Source: Tuctoria greenei
Lineage: Eukaryota > Streptophyta > Magnoliopsida > Poales > Poaceae
Reading direction: 5' to 3'
DNA: 64,000 nt
Assembly: GCA_036927565.1 (NCBI GenBank)
Contig: JAYESD010000001.1
Location: 271,075,560-271,139,559, forward strand
The position numbers were made by a program, and so were the translations under genes. Shown here piece by piece: positions 1 to 10,714 of the stretch. A model generated the notes under the pieces. It was not told the DNA's origin. It made no database searches and saw only the letters and a list, made by a program, of their open reading frames with translations. Each line of letters opens with the position of its first letter. Position 1 is the stretch's first letter.

Positions 1-1110
1 GTTCCGTACCTGGGAGAACCGCTGGATGAATGATCACAGCGACTCTCCAGCGTGCTGTCTAACGGCGTGGAGGTCAAGCTCGGTGCCGGGGCGCTTGTAG
101 GAACTGCCGAAGTTAGCCACGAACTGTCGGCACAACTCATCCCAGGAGGTTATGGACCCCTGGGGCAGGTTCATGAGCCATGACCGAGCTGGGCCGGTCA
201 GGACGACGGGGAAGTAGTTAGCCATAATGGCCTCGTCGCCTCCTGCACCCAGTATCGCTGTGGTCTAGATCTGCAGGAACTCGCTCGGTTTGACACTCCC
301 GTCGTACTTCTCCGGCATGTGCAGCCGGAACTTTCATGGCCATACCACGAAACGGAGGTGAGGTGCTAGTGCTGCACACCCTTGGCCGGGGCTGACTGGT
401 GCCGGTGGCGGTAGCGCATACCCCGGGTGAGCAGGCGGGCCTGCGTACACCTGGTACTGGGGTGGAGTTGCATACGCCTGTGTAGGAGGCGCGACACACG
501 CCTGGTGTTGTGGAGGCACAGCATGAGCCTGGGGCACAGGGCCCGGCACGCTGTAATCTGCCTCGAGGTTGCACCAACGTTCCCTCTGGCGCTCGATGGT
601 GACTCGGCAGTCCTCTCCAGCCCTGCGGCGCGGCAGCCCGGTTCTCAGATCTGTTGTTGAGATCCTGGTCGAGCGCGAGTCTGCCGTCCACCGGTCGACT
701 GTCGGCGTTCACGACAATGACACATGCATCAGCTGGGCATGTGTCTCCCTCGGCGGAGGCGCGTTGAGTGCGGCGGTGACGAGGTGGTCGACATCTTTGA
801 TCCACTGCTGAGCTGCTCCCCGAGGAGCATCCCTAGCAGGAGGGTTGTGAAGTAGCGCGCGCGCTGCCGCGAGCGCACTCTCCGGGCTTGCAGCCGGTGG
901 CGCCGTGATTGCTGTCACAGCTGGAGTACACCGTGGGGTGGCGTGTCATCCTGCAGCCGGCGAAGTGACTGCAGGGCAACGCGAAGGTCCTGACCTTCCT
1001 GCCCTAGAGCGGTAGCCTGCCCTAGAGCGGGATGACGCCTGATCCTCTGCCACTGTCTGTCGCCGCGACTGCGCCCTGGATGATCCGACATTGGATTGGT
1101 CGTTCACCAT
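1..1110 (-). pseudogene. Element B gag (degraded, N-terminal part)
   Basis: The likely start is the ATG at 1110 (minus), about 35 bases after the primer site, giving MVNDQSN. The frame then breaks repeatedly (pieces near 1110-946, 918-709 and 549-334), so no intact protein is possible. The segment at 225-34 is a clear retrotransposon gag core, with ARSWLMNLPQGSITSW followed by LCRQFVANFGSSY, matching D (58500-58600) and E (60580-60670). The middle is proline-rich with AYATPPQYQVYAGPP-like repeats. Gag would form the RNA-packaging particle. The zinc-knuckle part lies outside the window. Confidence 0.75.
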
Positions 1111-1144
1111 TGCTGCTGGTGGAGATCTTGATGGGGAAAAAAGC

Positions 1145-1163
1145 CCCCTACCTGGCACGCAAA
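1145..1163 (-). other. Primer binding site of element B
   Basis: Directly inside the LTR the minus strand reads TTTTGCGTGCCAGGTAGGGG. Element E has nearly the same site (GCGTGCCAGGTAGGGG) directly after its LTR at 59731. Position and conservation in two elements mark it as the tRNA priming site for minus-strand cDNA. I do not assign the tRNA species. Confidence 0.65.
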
Positions 1164-1412
1164 ATGTCGAAGGTCGTAAACAACACTTCCCCCGGACCTG
1201 CTTAGAGAGTAGCTCGCGGAGGTTCTTTGGATTCACGAGGGCTAGTCCCAGGAGATCAAACACAATAGGATGATGAACACAGGGGATTTACGTGGTTCGG
1301 GCCGCTGGAGCGTAATACCCTACGTCCACGGGAGTGTTTGTGTATTGCCTTGCTTGAGCGTGTATGAGCCTTGGTCTAATTTTCCGTCCCCTGTGAAGGT
1401 CGTCTGTAGAGC

Positions 1413-1422
1413 CCTTTTATAG
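1413..1422 (-). promoter_or_regulatory. TATA box of the B LTR
   Basis: The minus strand reads CTATAAAAGG, a strong plant TATA match. The same site is at 51407-51416 in the solo LTR. The start of R should lie about 30 bases further left. Confidence 0.65.
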
Positions 1423-1811
1423 TTCAAGGACTCTGCAGTCACAAGGTGGGTCCCAGTACCCGACAGGTGGTCCTGGGGAGAGCCAAATCCTATACAAGAT
1501 CTAGGATTAATTGCTATCTACTTTCCTTTGTCAGGGGTGTCAATGCGCCGTCCCGCCGCGTCGTGCGCCAGGGCTACACATAGCTGATGATGATGGCCGT
1601 GCACGTATCGTTCGTCTTGTCCTCGCGGCCCATTCGTCCGTCTTGCGGCGTGGGTCTGTACCGGCTACTTGGAAAAGACAGGACACTGAAGCCTTGATTT
1701 TCGCAAGCGCGACTCAGCCTGCCTGGGGAAGGCGCGCGTACTTAATGCCTGCCTAAGCAGCGCACACGTTCCTTTACTGCAGCTTCCTACCGCACTGAGT
1801 AGGCCGTCCGC

Positions 1812-2052
1812 CACGTGGTTGCGCCGGAGCCTGCCTCTGCGAGAAGTAAAGAACTTGACAGAACAGGCCACGTGGCGCATTCGAAGCCCACCCCTATGGA
1901 GGGGTGGGAGCTTAGCCCTGCAGGCCACGTGGTAGCTCTGGTGCCTTCCCCTGCGAGGACGCGGGCTTGGCCCTAAGGTCCCGATCGGCCACGTGGCGGC
2001 TCCAGAGCCCGCCTCAGTGGGAAGGCGTGGGTCCAGTCCTGCCAGCCACGTG
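1812..2052. repeat. Five-unit G-box (CACGTG) array in U3 of the B LTR
   Basis: CACGTG cores lie at 1812, 1869, 1926, 1990 and 2047 (spacing 57, 57, 64, 57). Three of them sit in the full palindrome GCCACGTGGC (around 1869, 1990 and 2047). Between them are related GC-rich segments with GAGCC and CCCCTNCGAGG-like text. The array is about 390-640 bp upstream of the TATA box. CACGTG is the known core bound by plant bZIP and bHLH factors; an enhancer role here is inference. Confidence 0.75.
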
Positions 2053-2201
2053 GCAGCTTGGGAGCCTCCCCTAACGGGGAGGTAGGATCTGGTCCTTCCC
2101 TCCTCGACATGGCAGCCTCGGATTTGGCCTCTTAGGCAGAGGCGGAGTCCTTAGCGGTTTTCTCCTGTGCACGGGGGTACCTGGTCTGTAGGGTACTGAC
2201 A

Positions 2202-2914
2202 GAGTCCTTTTCCTCGCTCCGACCGGGGATAAGGTTAAATACATGGTGCACCTTGACTTCAAGGCGACCAACAACATAGCAGAGTATGAAGCACTAATTT
2301 ATGCACTCAAGGTGGCACTATCGTATGGTGTCAAGCAACTGTTGGTAAAGGGTGATTCACAGCTTGTTGTAAAACAAGTCAAAGGTGAATGTTGCTGCAA
2401 CAACCCTCAACTAGCTGCATACCTACTTGAAGTCCAGAGGCTTCAGGAGGACTTCAACGTCCTGGATCTTTGCCATGTCCAGTGTCTCAACAACGCTGAA
2501 GCTGACGAACTCTCGTCGAAAGCTTCAACCGAAGCTCCGGCTCCCGACGGAACCTTCGTCCGGAGGTTGTCTAAGCCTACGGCTCAGCCTGTAGAACTGA
2601 GCGAAGGGGGCGAGACCAGCACCTCGAAGCTGGCGGTCCCGATGGCCTTGTTACCATGGCGTCCATCAAGGGTCGTAGGTGTTGCAGGAAGCTCCGAGCA
2701 ACCCAGCACGCAAGACTCAAATCCTCAAGCTAGCTCCGATGCATGGATCTCGGAGATTCAGATCCACTTGAAAGACAATTTCCTTCCTGAAGATAATGTA
2801 TCCGCTGACCGGATAGTCAGATTGGCTAAAAGATACACACTTAGAAGGGGATCTCTACCGGCGTGGTGCCAACGACGTCCTAATGCGGTGCATTACAAGG
2901 GAAGAAGGCTGTGA
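2202..2914 (+). pseudogene. Element A pol: archaeal-type RNase H and linker to integrase
   Basis: The open frame from 2243 carries FKATNNIAEYEALIYAL and LVKGDSQLVVKQVKGEC, the second half of the extra (archaeal-type) RNase H found in Tat-lineage pol. The same text occurs in D at 34300-34470. The first half, with the DGS motif, has been cut off by element B. A linker follows to DRIVRLAKRYTLRRG. The frame then shifts by one near 2850-2914, and the rest of pol continues in the frame starting at 2883. Confidence 0.75.
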
Positions 2915-3882
2915 GCTCCTTGCGGAGATCCATGGAGGCGAGTGTGGGAACCACGCGTCTTCCCGCACGCTGGTCGGTAAAGCCTTCTGGCATGGCATCT
3001 ACTGGCCTACAACGCTCCAGGATGCAACTGAGCTAGTGAAGAAATGCGAAGCATGCCAGTTCCATGCAAAGCAAATTCACACACCAGCTCAACCTCTACA
3101 AATGATACCTCCTACATGGCCTTTCGCTTTGTGGGGGATGACTATCTTGGGACCTTTCCCAAGAGTCGTCGCAGGTTACAAGTTCCTGTATATTGCCATT
3201 GACAAATTCACCAAATGGCCGGAAGCACCTCCAGTTGTGACAATAAACAAGCAATCAACTATCAACTTCTTGCAGTCCATCGTATGCAGATTTGGAGTCC
3301 CAAACAAGATCATAACTGATAATGGGACCCAGTTCACAAGCTCTACATTCCAAGGATATTGCGAAGACCTTGGCATCCAAGTCAGCTACGCTTCCGTAGC
3401 TCACCCGACAAGCAATGGCCAAGCTGAGAGAGCAAATGTAGAAATCCTAAAAGGACTCAAGACGCGCACATATGAGCGCCTGAAAAAACGTGGAGCCAAC
3501 TGGATCGAAGAGCTTCTGCCCACACTGTGGGCCAACAGGACAACTCCAAACCGGTCAACTGGAGAAACACCCTTCTTCCTGGTGTACGGAACTGAAGCAG
3601 TCCTTCCTCCGGAAATCACCTTGGGGTCGCTCCGAGTCCAGACCTTCGATGATGCCATGCAGGACTAGCTCCGGCGTGAAGACCTTGACCTCCTTGAAGA
3701 GGGAAGGTGCCGAGTAGCTATTTGGAATGCCCGATACTGCCAAGCTCTTCGGCGCTATCACCAACGGCATGTTCACACCTGACAGCTCGAGGAAGGCGAT
3801 CTGGTGTTACGGATAATACAATCCAGAGAAGGGTTAAACAAACTTTCCCCCAGCTGGGAAGGACCCTTCTGAATGATCAAAG
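2883..3882 (+). pseudogene. Element A pol: integrase (zinc-binding domain and catalytic core)
   Basis: The open frame 2883-3668 starts with the HHCC zinc region (HGGECGNH ... CEACQFH) and continues into an rve core. ITDNGTQFTS (second acidic residue) and HPTSNGQAERAN (the Glu) are intact. The first catalytic Asp, expected in WGMDILGP, is Thr (codon ACT at 3141-3143). A stop at 3666-3668 and a further stop near 3781 break the frame before element K splits the gene at 3882. The final residues resume at 13585. Confidence 0.85.
3878..3882. repeat. Target-site duplication of K (left copy CAAAG)
   Basis: CAAAG at 3878-3882 is repeated exactly at 13580-13584. The two copies abut the LTR termini, and the integrase reading of element A resumes after the right copy. 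Confidence 0.92.
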
Positions 3883-5464
3883 TGTAGGATCGAAGAGCAC
3901 GTGAAAAGCCAGGGGGGGTGAATGGTAGATTTAAAAATCTTACACAGCGGAAACAATTAAACCCCAACCCCTTCGGCAGAAAAACGATCTGTTAAAGAAA
4001 TCATGTGTGAGACTAATCTAAACGTGTTTCACCGTGACAAAAGTGATATATATCAGAGAGAATCAAGTCACGAAGACAACACAACAAGAATCACTCAAAT
4101 CTGTCGAGAAAAACTCAAGTTATGATCAAAAGATCAAACAAAGGTCAATCTGCCCTACCCGAAAAAAAAACAGTTCTGGAATGCTGCAAAGAAACTCGTG
4201 TATATCATATACCACAAATCCAATGACCATGAAATTTTGATATATGATATAAAATCAAGTTGTGAATACAACCCAAAAAGAATCACGTCAATTGGATCTG
4301 TAAAACTCGAGTTATGATAAAACCACCGACGAAAGGTAGTACTGTCCAGAAACTCGACGAGTAAAACTTGTCTGGAACAAGTCGGACGAACAAGGCACAA
4401 AAGTTCCTTCAAACTACGAATTTTATTCAATAGAACACAAGAGGAACAGCCCCAAAGTTGTGCACCACGAGCTCTGGGCTCCCTTGCTTATATAACCAGC
4501 TCGAAAGCCAACTCAACTCAAATCAGGAACCTAATCCTACTCTGTTCACAAATCGTAACTTTCCATAACTGCTTAGGATTCTTCTATATGCAGATAGAAC
4601 CAATCTTAAGACTTCCAAACACCTTAGGAACGTATCCCACATTCCTAAACAACTCAAATTCGTCACCCACACGAAATCCTATCATAACCAACTCAAATCT
4701 TTCCATATTTGAGTCAAACCCGATTCAGCCGCAGCTTGAGTCCATAACCTAGTTGGTTGGACCTTTCCGACCAACTCTTTACGTCCACGTCTCTTCATCA
4801 CGTCTCGGAACCATGTAGCCACGTCCATGCACTCCTTGCACACGTGCAAACATCTTCCAATGACGTCCACGATACCTTCACATGCATTGTTCTTGATTTA
4901 ATCATGCTGCGCAACCTCCTAATCAGCTCAACCAAAATTCATCCTAAATTTGGTTGTTGGAACCTCATCTCCTCCCTAAGACTAGTATAATGGATCCCAT
5001 CACCAGCCATGTCTTGAACTTAAGAAACACCTGCACATGAATAAACAACCAATCCATACGAGCCCAAGTCCTCGACTTGACTCACGTCAGTTCCGTACAC
5101 AACACCTTACGTGAGAACCTCACATAAGCATGTTGCAAAACCACAGTAACACGATAACATCCATATCAACAAAAAACGCACCAAAGACTTAGAAAATGAA
5201 TACTAAGCAATATTTCTAGAGATGTAAAGCAAGTACGAAACATTGCAAATGAAAAATAGAAGCATTGCGGTCAAGTTCCGGACCTTGCCAGAGCAACCCG
5301 GACCTTGAGTCAGAGCTAACAAAAACATGTTGGAGCTATCAAAGACATGCCGGAGCTAAAGTCGGACCTTGATAAAAAGGTGTTTTGGTGATATTCAAAA
5401 CTTTTATCATCAAAGCAAGTGTATCCAATACAAACCAATGTATTCTCCACACATAGGTCTTACA
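3883..5464 (-). repeat. 3' LTR of K (1,582 bp)
   Basis: Left-hand copy. It matches 11994-13579 throughout with scattered substitutions and small indels, for example near the start and around 4230-4260. The divergence is visible by eye, so the insertion is older than that of element G. It carries the same TATA-like sequence as the other LTR (4496-4505). Confidence 0.92.
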
Positions 5465-5728
5465 ATCTCCCCCTTGATGAATGCATTGGCAACACCACTT
5501 AAAATCCGAACATTGGCTTATTCACATAAAATTTTTGAAGGCAATTTCTCCCCCTTTGTAAATCAAAAGTAAAATGAGAAGAAAATCCAAAAATTATCCG
5601 ATATTATCTCTCCCCCTTTATTATCTCTCCTTATGCACATATTCTCTTTCTCTTCATGCTTATCTCTCCCCCTTTGACAATGTATTCATCAAGTCATGAG
5701 AATATAAACAAATTATCTCTCCCCCTTT
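5465..5728 (-). promoter_or_regulatory. Cluster of five polypurine tracts next to the 3' LTR of K
   Basis: On the minus strand AAGGGGGAGA-type tracts lie at 5465-5475 (abutting the LTR), 5548-5558, 5607-5620, 5661-5675 and 5713-5728. The last four are close to AAAGGGGGAGAGATAA. A more distant one (AGGGGGAGTTT) is at 6465-6474. Only the first is positioned to prime plus-strand cDNA. Multiple tracts are a described Sirevirus trait. Confidence 0.8.
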
Positions 5729-6472
5729 AGTTGTTATGAGCATATTATAACATATACATATAAACAAAGCTCATCCAAGTCATACTATCAGGTAACTTAC
5801 ACTATCACATCAATGAGATACATAAAGTAGTGTAAGCCATGCTAGAGATCATATGTAATTTTCAATTTAAGCAAGTCATGATCTCACAAACTTAACTATT
5901 TCAAAACCTAAAAGCATGACACTTGTTGCTGCATTTTATTATTTTTCAAAGCACAGATTTAGATCATATGATATTTGCAAGAGATTATATGCGCATCTGC
6001 CTTATTCTAACTAACCAAGCCAAGCCTATGCCATTTGACAATCAGAAGCTTAAGGACATGGTTTTAGTCATACACAACTTCTTCCAAGTTCATATCTAAG
6101 TGCAATGATAAGCCATCTCAAAAAAAGAAGTGCGATGCATGCATATTCTCTTGATCTTTTCTCAATTTATATTTGTTCATAAAAACTCAACATGTGAGTT
6201 GATTACTTGATTATTTTTTAATGATTAAAAGCACTTGTGAACATGTAACTAGTTCAAAACAGCAAGAAAGTTCGACCATGACCAGTTTTAGTGTAAGTAA
6301 TTATTCTAATTACTAGACATGGCAAAAACTACAAAATGTATAACATGAGTAATGTAGTAAGAACTTTCAGCATGTAAAAAGAATCACAAAGTCATATATG
6401 TATGAAATACTATGCTCATATTATTTTGATTTCAGATTCACACATAGACTTCCCAAGTTTCAAAACTCCCCC
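5729..6472 (-). other. K 3' untranslated region
   Basis: AT-rich non-coding stretch between the end of pol and the polypurine cluster. I see no open frame worth reporting and no repeat other than the isolated tract at 6465-6474. Confidence 0.6.
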
Positions 6473-7133
6473 TCAATTTAAGCCATGAGGATGCATAACC
6501 CCTATTTTACTATGAATGTAACAAAAACGAGTGAAATCCAAAGGTTTTGTAAAAATGTCAGCCAATTGTTGTTCGGTATCTACATGGTGAAGCACAATGT
6601 TTCCTTTTTCAACATTATCTCGGAGAAAGTTATACCTAATGTCAATGTGCTTAGTTCTAGAATGTTGCACGGGGTTTTTAGCAATGCAAATGGCACTAGT
6701 GTTATCACAGAACAGTGGAACACTATCTAGATTAACCCCATAGTCCTTAAGTGTTTGAACAATCCAAAGAATTTGTGAGCAAGCACTAGCAGCAGCTACA
6801 TATTCAGATTCGACTGTGGACTAAATTTTGTTTTCTAGAGGACCAAGCAACAAGAGAATTACCAAGAAAATGACAAGCACCGGAAGTACTTTTCCTATCA
6901 ATCCTACAACCCCCAAAATCAGCATCCGAAAAAGCTTTCAAAGTAACGGTTGAGGAAGAAGGAAGAAAAATTCCAAATTCTTGAGTTCCATGTAAGTACC
7001 TGAGAATCCTTTTGACGGCTTGACGATGTCAAGCACGTGGGGAAGCTTGAAAACGTGCACAAAGACATACGCTGAATTGTATGTCCGGTCTTGATGCCGT
7101 GAGGTACAAAAGTGATCCGATCATGCTTCTATA
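6473..7133 (-). pseudogene. K pol: RNase H
   Basis: Minus-strand text begins after a stop at about 7134 with YRSMIGSLLYLTASRPDI, the usual start of the copia RNase H region. It ends at 6473 with TKHIDIRYNFLRDNVEKG and HVDTEQQLADIFTKPL, the standard copia pol C-terminus. In between, several stops and shifts break the frame, including one in the ADFGGCRIDRKSTSG stretch near 6900. The domain would degrade the RNA strand during reverse transcription. Confidence 0.8.
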
Positions 7134-7950
7134 TTATTTTTGATCCACGGGTTCACCATCTTCATCAAGTCCAAGTGTTGTTGCTGTTCCCATTGGTGTA
7201 CGAAGAGGCTTGCTTTTGTCCATGTTGAAGCGCCTTAGAAGGTCTTTTGTATACTTTGTCTGATGCACAAAGGTACCCTCCTTTGTTTGCTTGATTTGCA
7301 GCCCCAAAAAGTAAGTGAGTTCACCCATCATACTCATTTCAAATTCGGAACTCATCATTGCTGAAAACTTGGACACAAGATCATGAGAAACACAACCAAA
7401 GATAATATCATCCACATACACTTGAACGAATAATTAGTCATTGCCATGCTTAAGCACAAAAAGAGTTTTATCAACCTTGCCATGGTAAACCCTTTTCAAG
7501 TAAGAATGTTTTTAACCTATCATACCATGCTCTAGGGGCTTGTTTGAGACCGTATAAGGCTTTGGACAGTTTGTAAACATGATTAGGAAAATCTGGATTT
7601 TCAAAACCCGGTGGTTGTTTGACATAAACCTCCTCATCTATGTAGCCATTAAGAAAAGCACTTTTAACATCCATTTGATATAGCTTAAAACCATTTGATG
7701 CAGCAAAAGCTAACAAAATTCTTATGGCTTCTAATCTAGCAACAGGAGCAAAAGTTTCATCAAAATCTAGACCTTCAACTTGAGTGAAACCTTGAGCAAC
7801 TAACCTAGCCTTATTACTAACCACAACCCCATCCTCACTTTGTTTATTTTTGAATACCCATTTAGTTCCAATTAAAGTGTGACCTTGAGGCGGAGGTACA
7901 AGTTTCCAAACATTATTTCTTTCAAATTTTTCTAACTCTTCTTGCATGGC
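7134..7950 (-). pseudogene. K pol: reverse transcriptase
   Basis: The frame 7947-7471 gives NNVWKLVPPP, GTKWVFKNK, RLVAQGFTQ, DETFAPVARLEAIR and MDVKSAFLNG (first catalytic Asp), then ALYGLKQAPRAWYDRL. A frameshift near 7480 moves to 7421-7134, which holds the YVDDIIFG active site and FLGLQIKQ. A stop (AAA-TAA) ends it before YRSMIG. All RT motifs are recognisable, so the decay is limited to a few lesions. Confidence 0.88.
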
Positions 7951-8193
7951 AATAATCCAAGATTCATTAGTGAGTGCGTGTGATATATCTTTGGGTTCAA
8001 AAGAAGCAACAAAAGCATAATGAGCATGAGAGTTTGGATCGCAAAACCTGGACCGTGTGACTCATTCGTGCAAGCTTCCAATCATCTGTTGTGGGGGATG
8101 ATCTTTGTAAAACTGTAGGGGAACAGATGTCTCACAAGCTTATTCTTCTTCATGTTCATCACAAATCGATGACCTTGTGACTTGAGGATGATT

Positions 8194-9324
8194 TTAATCA
8201 GCATTGATGGTTGTCGGTGCTGGTTGAGAATTAACATCCGGAGCTGAATCAAAGTCTTTAGCTGCTGAATTTTTGGGCAGCAGCTCCAATTCTTCCTCAT
8301 CTTCAACGGAAATGCTCCCCCCCTGCGGATATAGATCTGGATCTACAATGTTTGAGCTAGTACCTGGGCTAGCTTCATCAAAAGACACTTCACAAGTCCC
8401 CACAATTTTGTTAGTGTCAAGTAAAAGCACACAGTAGCCTTTAGTATGAGATGGATAACCAAGAAACATGCCATCAATGGATCTAGGTTCAAATTTATCA
8501 AGATTACCATGTTTCTTAACAAAGCATTTGCAACCAAAGATCCGAAAGTGTGTAACACTAGGCCTATGTCCAAACTGGAGCTCATATGGTGTTTTACCTA
8601 GCTTAGCACGCAAGAAAACACGATTTGAGACATAACAAGCGGTTGCTAACGCATCAGCCCAAAATTTCCTAGGAGTTTGATATTCATCAAGCATAGTCCT
8701 AGCCATCTCAACTAAGGTTCTGTTCTTTCTTTCTACAACACCATTTTGTTGAGGTACATATGGTGAAGAAAATTAATGATCTATTCTATTTTCAGCACAA
8801 AAGTGATCAAAAGATTGATTTTTAAATTCAGTTCCATTATCACTTCTAATTGCTTTTAAAGATCCTGGGTGATCAATTGATAATCTAAGAAATAAAGTTC
8901 TAAAGTGACAAAAAGCTTCATTCTTAGATGCCATAAAGTAAACCCAAGAGTATCTAGAATAATCATCAACGATCACAAGAACATACCATTTACCTCCGAA
9001 GGATTGAACACATGAAGGTCCTACGGTGTCAAGATGCAAAAGTTGACATGGTTCAGTTGTCATGATCATTGTGAGAGGAGTATGTGAACCTGCAACCATC
9101 TTAGCATGTCTACAAGAAGAGCACACAATTTCTTTGTCCCCTTTAAGCTTAGGCAACCCACGTATGCCATCAAGAGCACTAACACGCATTAGGTGATCGA
9201 AGCCTACGTGACCAAGTCTACGATGCCAAAAATATAAGTCCTTTGAATCATTAGCAACTAGACACCTATGTGTAGAGGAAGACATATAAAAATCAGCTTT
9301 AAAAAATCTTCCAAACCGAGACAT
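8194..9324 (-). pseudogene. K pol: integrase
   Basis: Starts with the pre-integrase zinc region (WHRRLGHVGFDHL ... VCSSC) and the core LHLDTVGP, with its catalytic Asp. IRSDNGTEF (second Asp) lies near 8850 and NGVVERKNRTL (Glu) near 8720-8750. An in-frame TAA near 8773 separates the two open stretches (9324-8773, and 8706 onward). The copia C-terminal motifs WADALATACYVSNRV and FLGYPSHTKGY follow. The linker to RT at 7951-8193 is low in recognisable motifs. Confidence 0.88.
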
Positions 9325-9640
9325 GTTAAAAATAAGCTCACTATTTGAACCTACAACTTTGCATCAGTTTTTATTGAAAATAATTTCTAGATTTTCATCT
9401 AGCAATTGTGCAACAGAAAGCAAGTTGTATTTCAAATTTTTACAAGTGCCACATCCTTCAAAGTGTAGTGATCATTTACTCTAACCGAACCCTTAGCAAT
9501 TATAGGAGTTGAAGAATTATCGGCAAAAGTAACATTCTCTACACGTGACACAAAAGAGAGGGAGGACAACCAATCTTTGTTAGCGGTCATGTGGCGTGAG
9601 CAACTTGAATCCACAATCCAAATGTTCTCCTTCCTCAAAT
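9325..9640 (-). pseudogene. K protease
   Basis: The open stretch 9638-9432 contains IWIVDSSCSRHMT, the copia protease active site. The usual second residue Gly (DSGCSRHMT) is Ser here. FADNSSTPIIAKGSV follows. A frame break separates it from integrase. Confidence 0.75.
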
Positions 9641-9647
9641 GTGTAAC

Positions 9648-10688
9648 CTACATAGAAGCATAATACGTCGATGACTCAATACTGGGGTTAGTCAAAAGGC
9701 ATTTAGGAATCCAGTACTGAGTCACGCGACGTGCAGTAGGAAAAACACGCGAAAGCTGAGACAAAATAGCAGGTTTATGAGTCAAGGTTTGAGATTTTTT
9801 ATTCTTAACTACTGAGCTATAAAGTGTTACTTGTATAGCACAAAAATCTGTAGCTCCGGAGGCAAAAACAGAAGGTCCGGAGGTAAACTTTGAATGTTTT
9901 TGACTCAAAACAGCAGGTTGTACATTCGGTTCAATATGTGCAGCAAGTTTTGCATGAAAGTTATGAGATCTAAAAACCATTCTTTCCCTTTTCTGTTGTT
10001 TAGCTAGTCTATAACAAAAATCTATGACATGACCATCTCTACCACAATAGGTACAATGAAATTTAACTTTGTGTTCATGTCTAGATGAGCAAGCAATATT
10101 TTTATTTGAAACCGAATGAGACAACACTCCCGCAGATTTGAAAACCACTCCTTTTTATTTAGGAACTGTTTGAATCAAACCACTTCCTAATGAATTTACA
10201 ATTTTAGGTGGATGTGCCTTAGCATGAGCATGAGAATCAAAACCTAAACCAGTTTTATCATTGCAAGACTTGGAAGAATTCAACAACAAGTTTAGGTTCT
10301 TATTCCCATTACAAAACCAATCTAATATCCTATGCATGTCATCAAGTTTATTGGACAGATCAAGGCAATTTTCACATGAAGTTTTTCCTTTTAGTTTGCA
10401 ATTGGAACAAAAATTAACTTCATGAGAACGTAAAGCATTGTTCAATATAGAAATTTCATTCATAGCATCCTGTAGTTTCTCATCAAGATCATCACAAGTA
10501 GAACAATACAAATCAATTGTAGAACAGCTAGCATCTTTCAAGTTTTTATCATTAAGTGCAGCAAGCTCTTTGTTCTTTTCAATTTCTAACTCAAGTTTAT
10601 CAACTGTGGAGGTGTGCGCACTTCTTAATGAGGACAATTTTTCATATATTAAATCACATGAGGGACATGCATCATCACTAGGAATCAA
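9648..10688 (-). pseudogene. K gag C-terminal region with repeated CxxC motifs
   Basis: Two open stretches (10688-10155 and 10148-9648). The first looks like a coiled coil rich in E, K, L and S. It is punctuated by CPSC, CSTC, CSNC and CENC pairs, each next to a heptad-like segment. The second contains a short Cys/His segment, FHCTYCGRDGHVIDFC. Sirevirus gags are known for such extended coiled-coil C-termini. The metal binding suggested by the CxxC pairs is inference. Confidence 0.6.
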
Positions 10689-10714
10689 AGTTTTTAAACG
10701 GTTGATTTCAGATT

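Larger units (their letters stand above)
1..2201 (-). mobile_element. Element B: 5' end of a Tat-lineage Ty3/gypsy retrotransposon, cut by the window edge
   Basis: Read on the minus strand this is a 5' LTR (2201 to 1165), a primer binding site and the first part of gag, running off the left edge. It is inserted in plus-strand element A, whose RNase H frame begins immediately at 2202. The far end and its target-site copy are outside the window. The gag closely resembles that of element D at 57800-58870, and the LTR is the same family as the solo LTR at 51159-52194. The Tat assignment is inferred from the gag resemblance to D, which has the dual RNase H of that lineage. Confidence 0.85.
1165..2201 (-). 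repeat. 5' LTR of element B (1,037 bp)
   Basis: The plus strand begins TGTCGAAGGTCG and ends GGTACTGACA. It is matched along its full length by the solo LTR at 51159-52194, which fixes both ends. Read on the minus strand, U3 occupies about 2201-1390 and carries the CACGTG array, followed by a TATA box. Transcription should therefore run leftward into gag. Confidence 0.9.
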
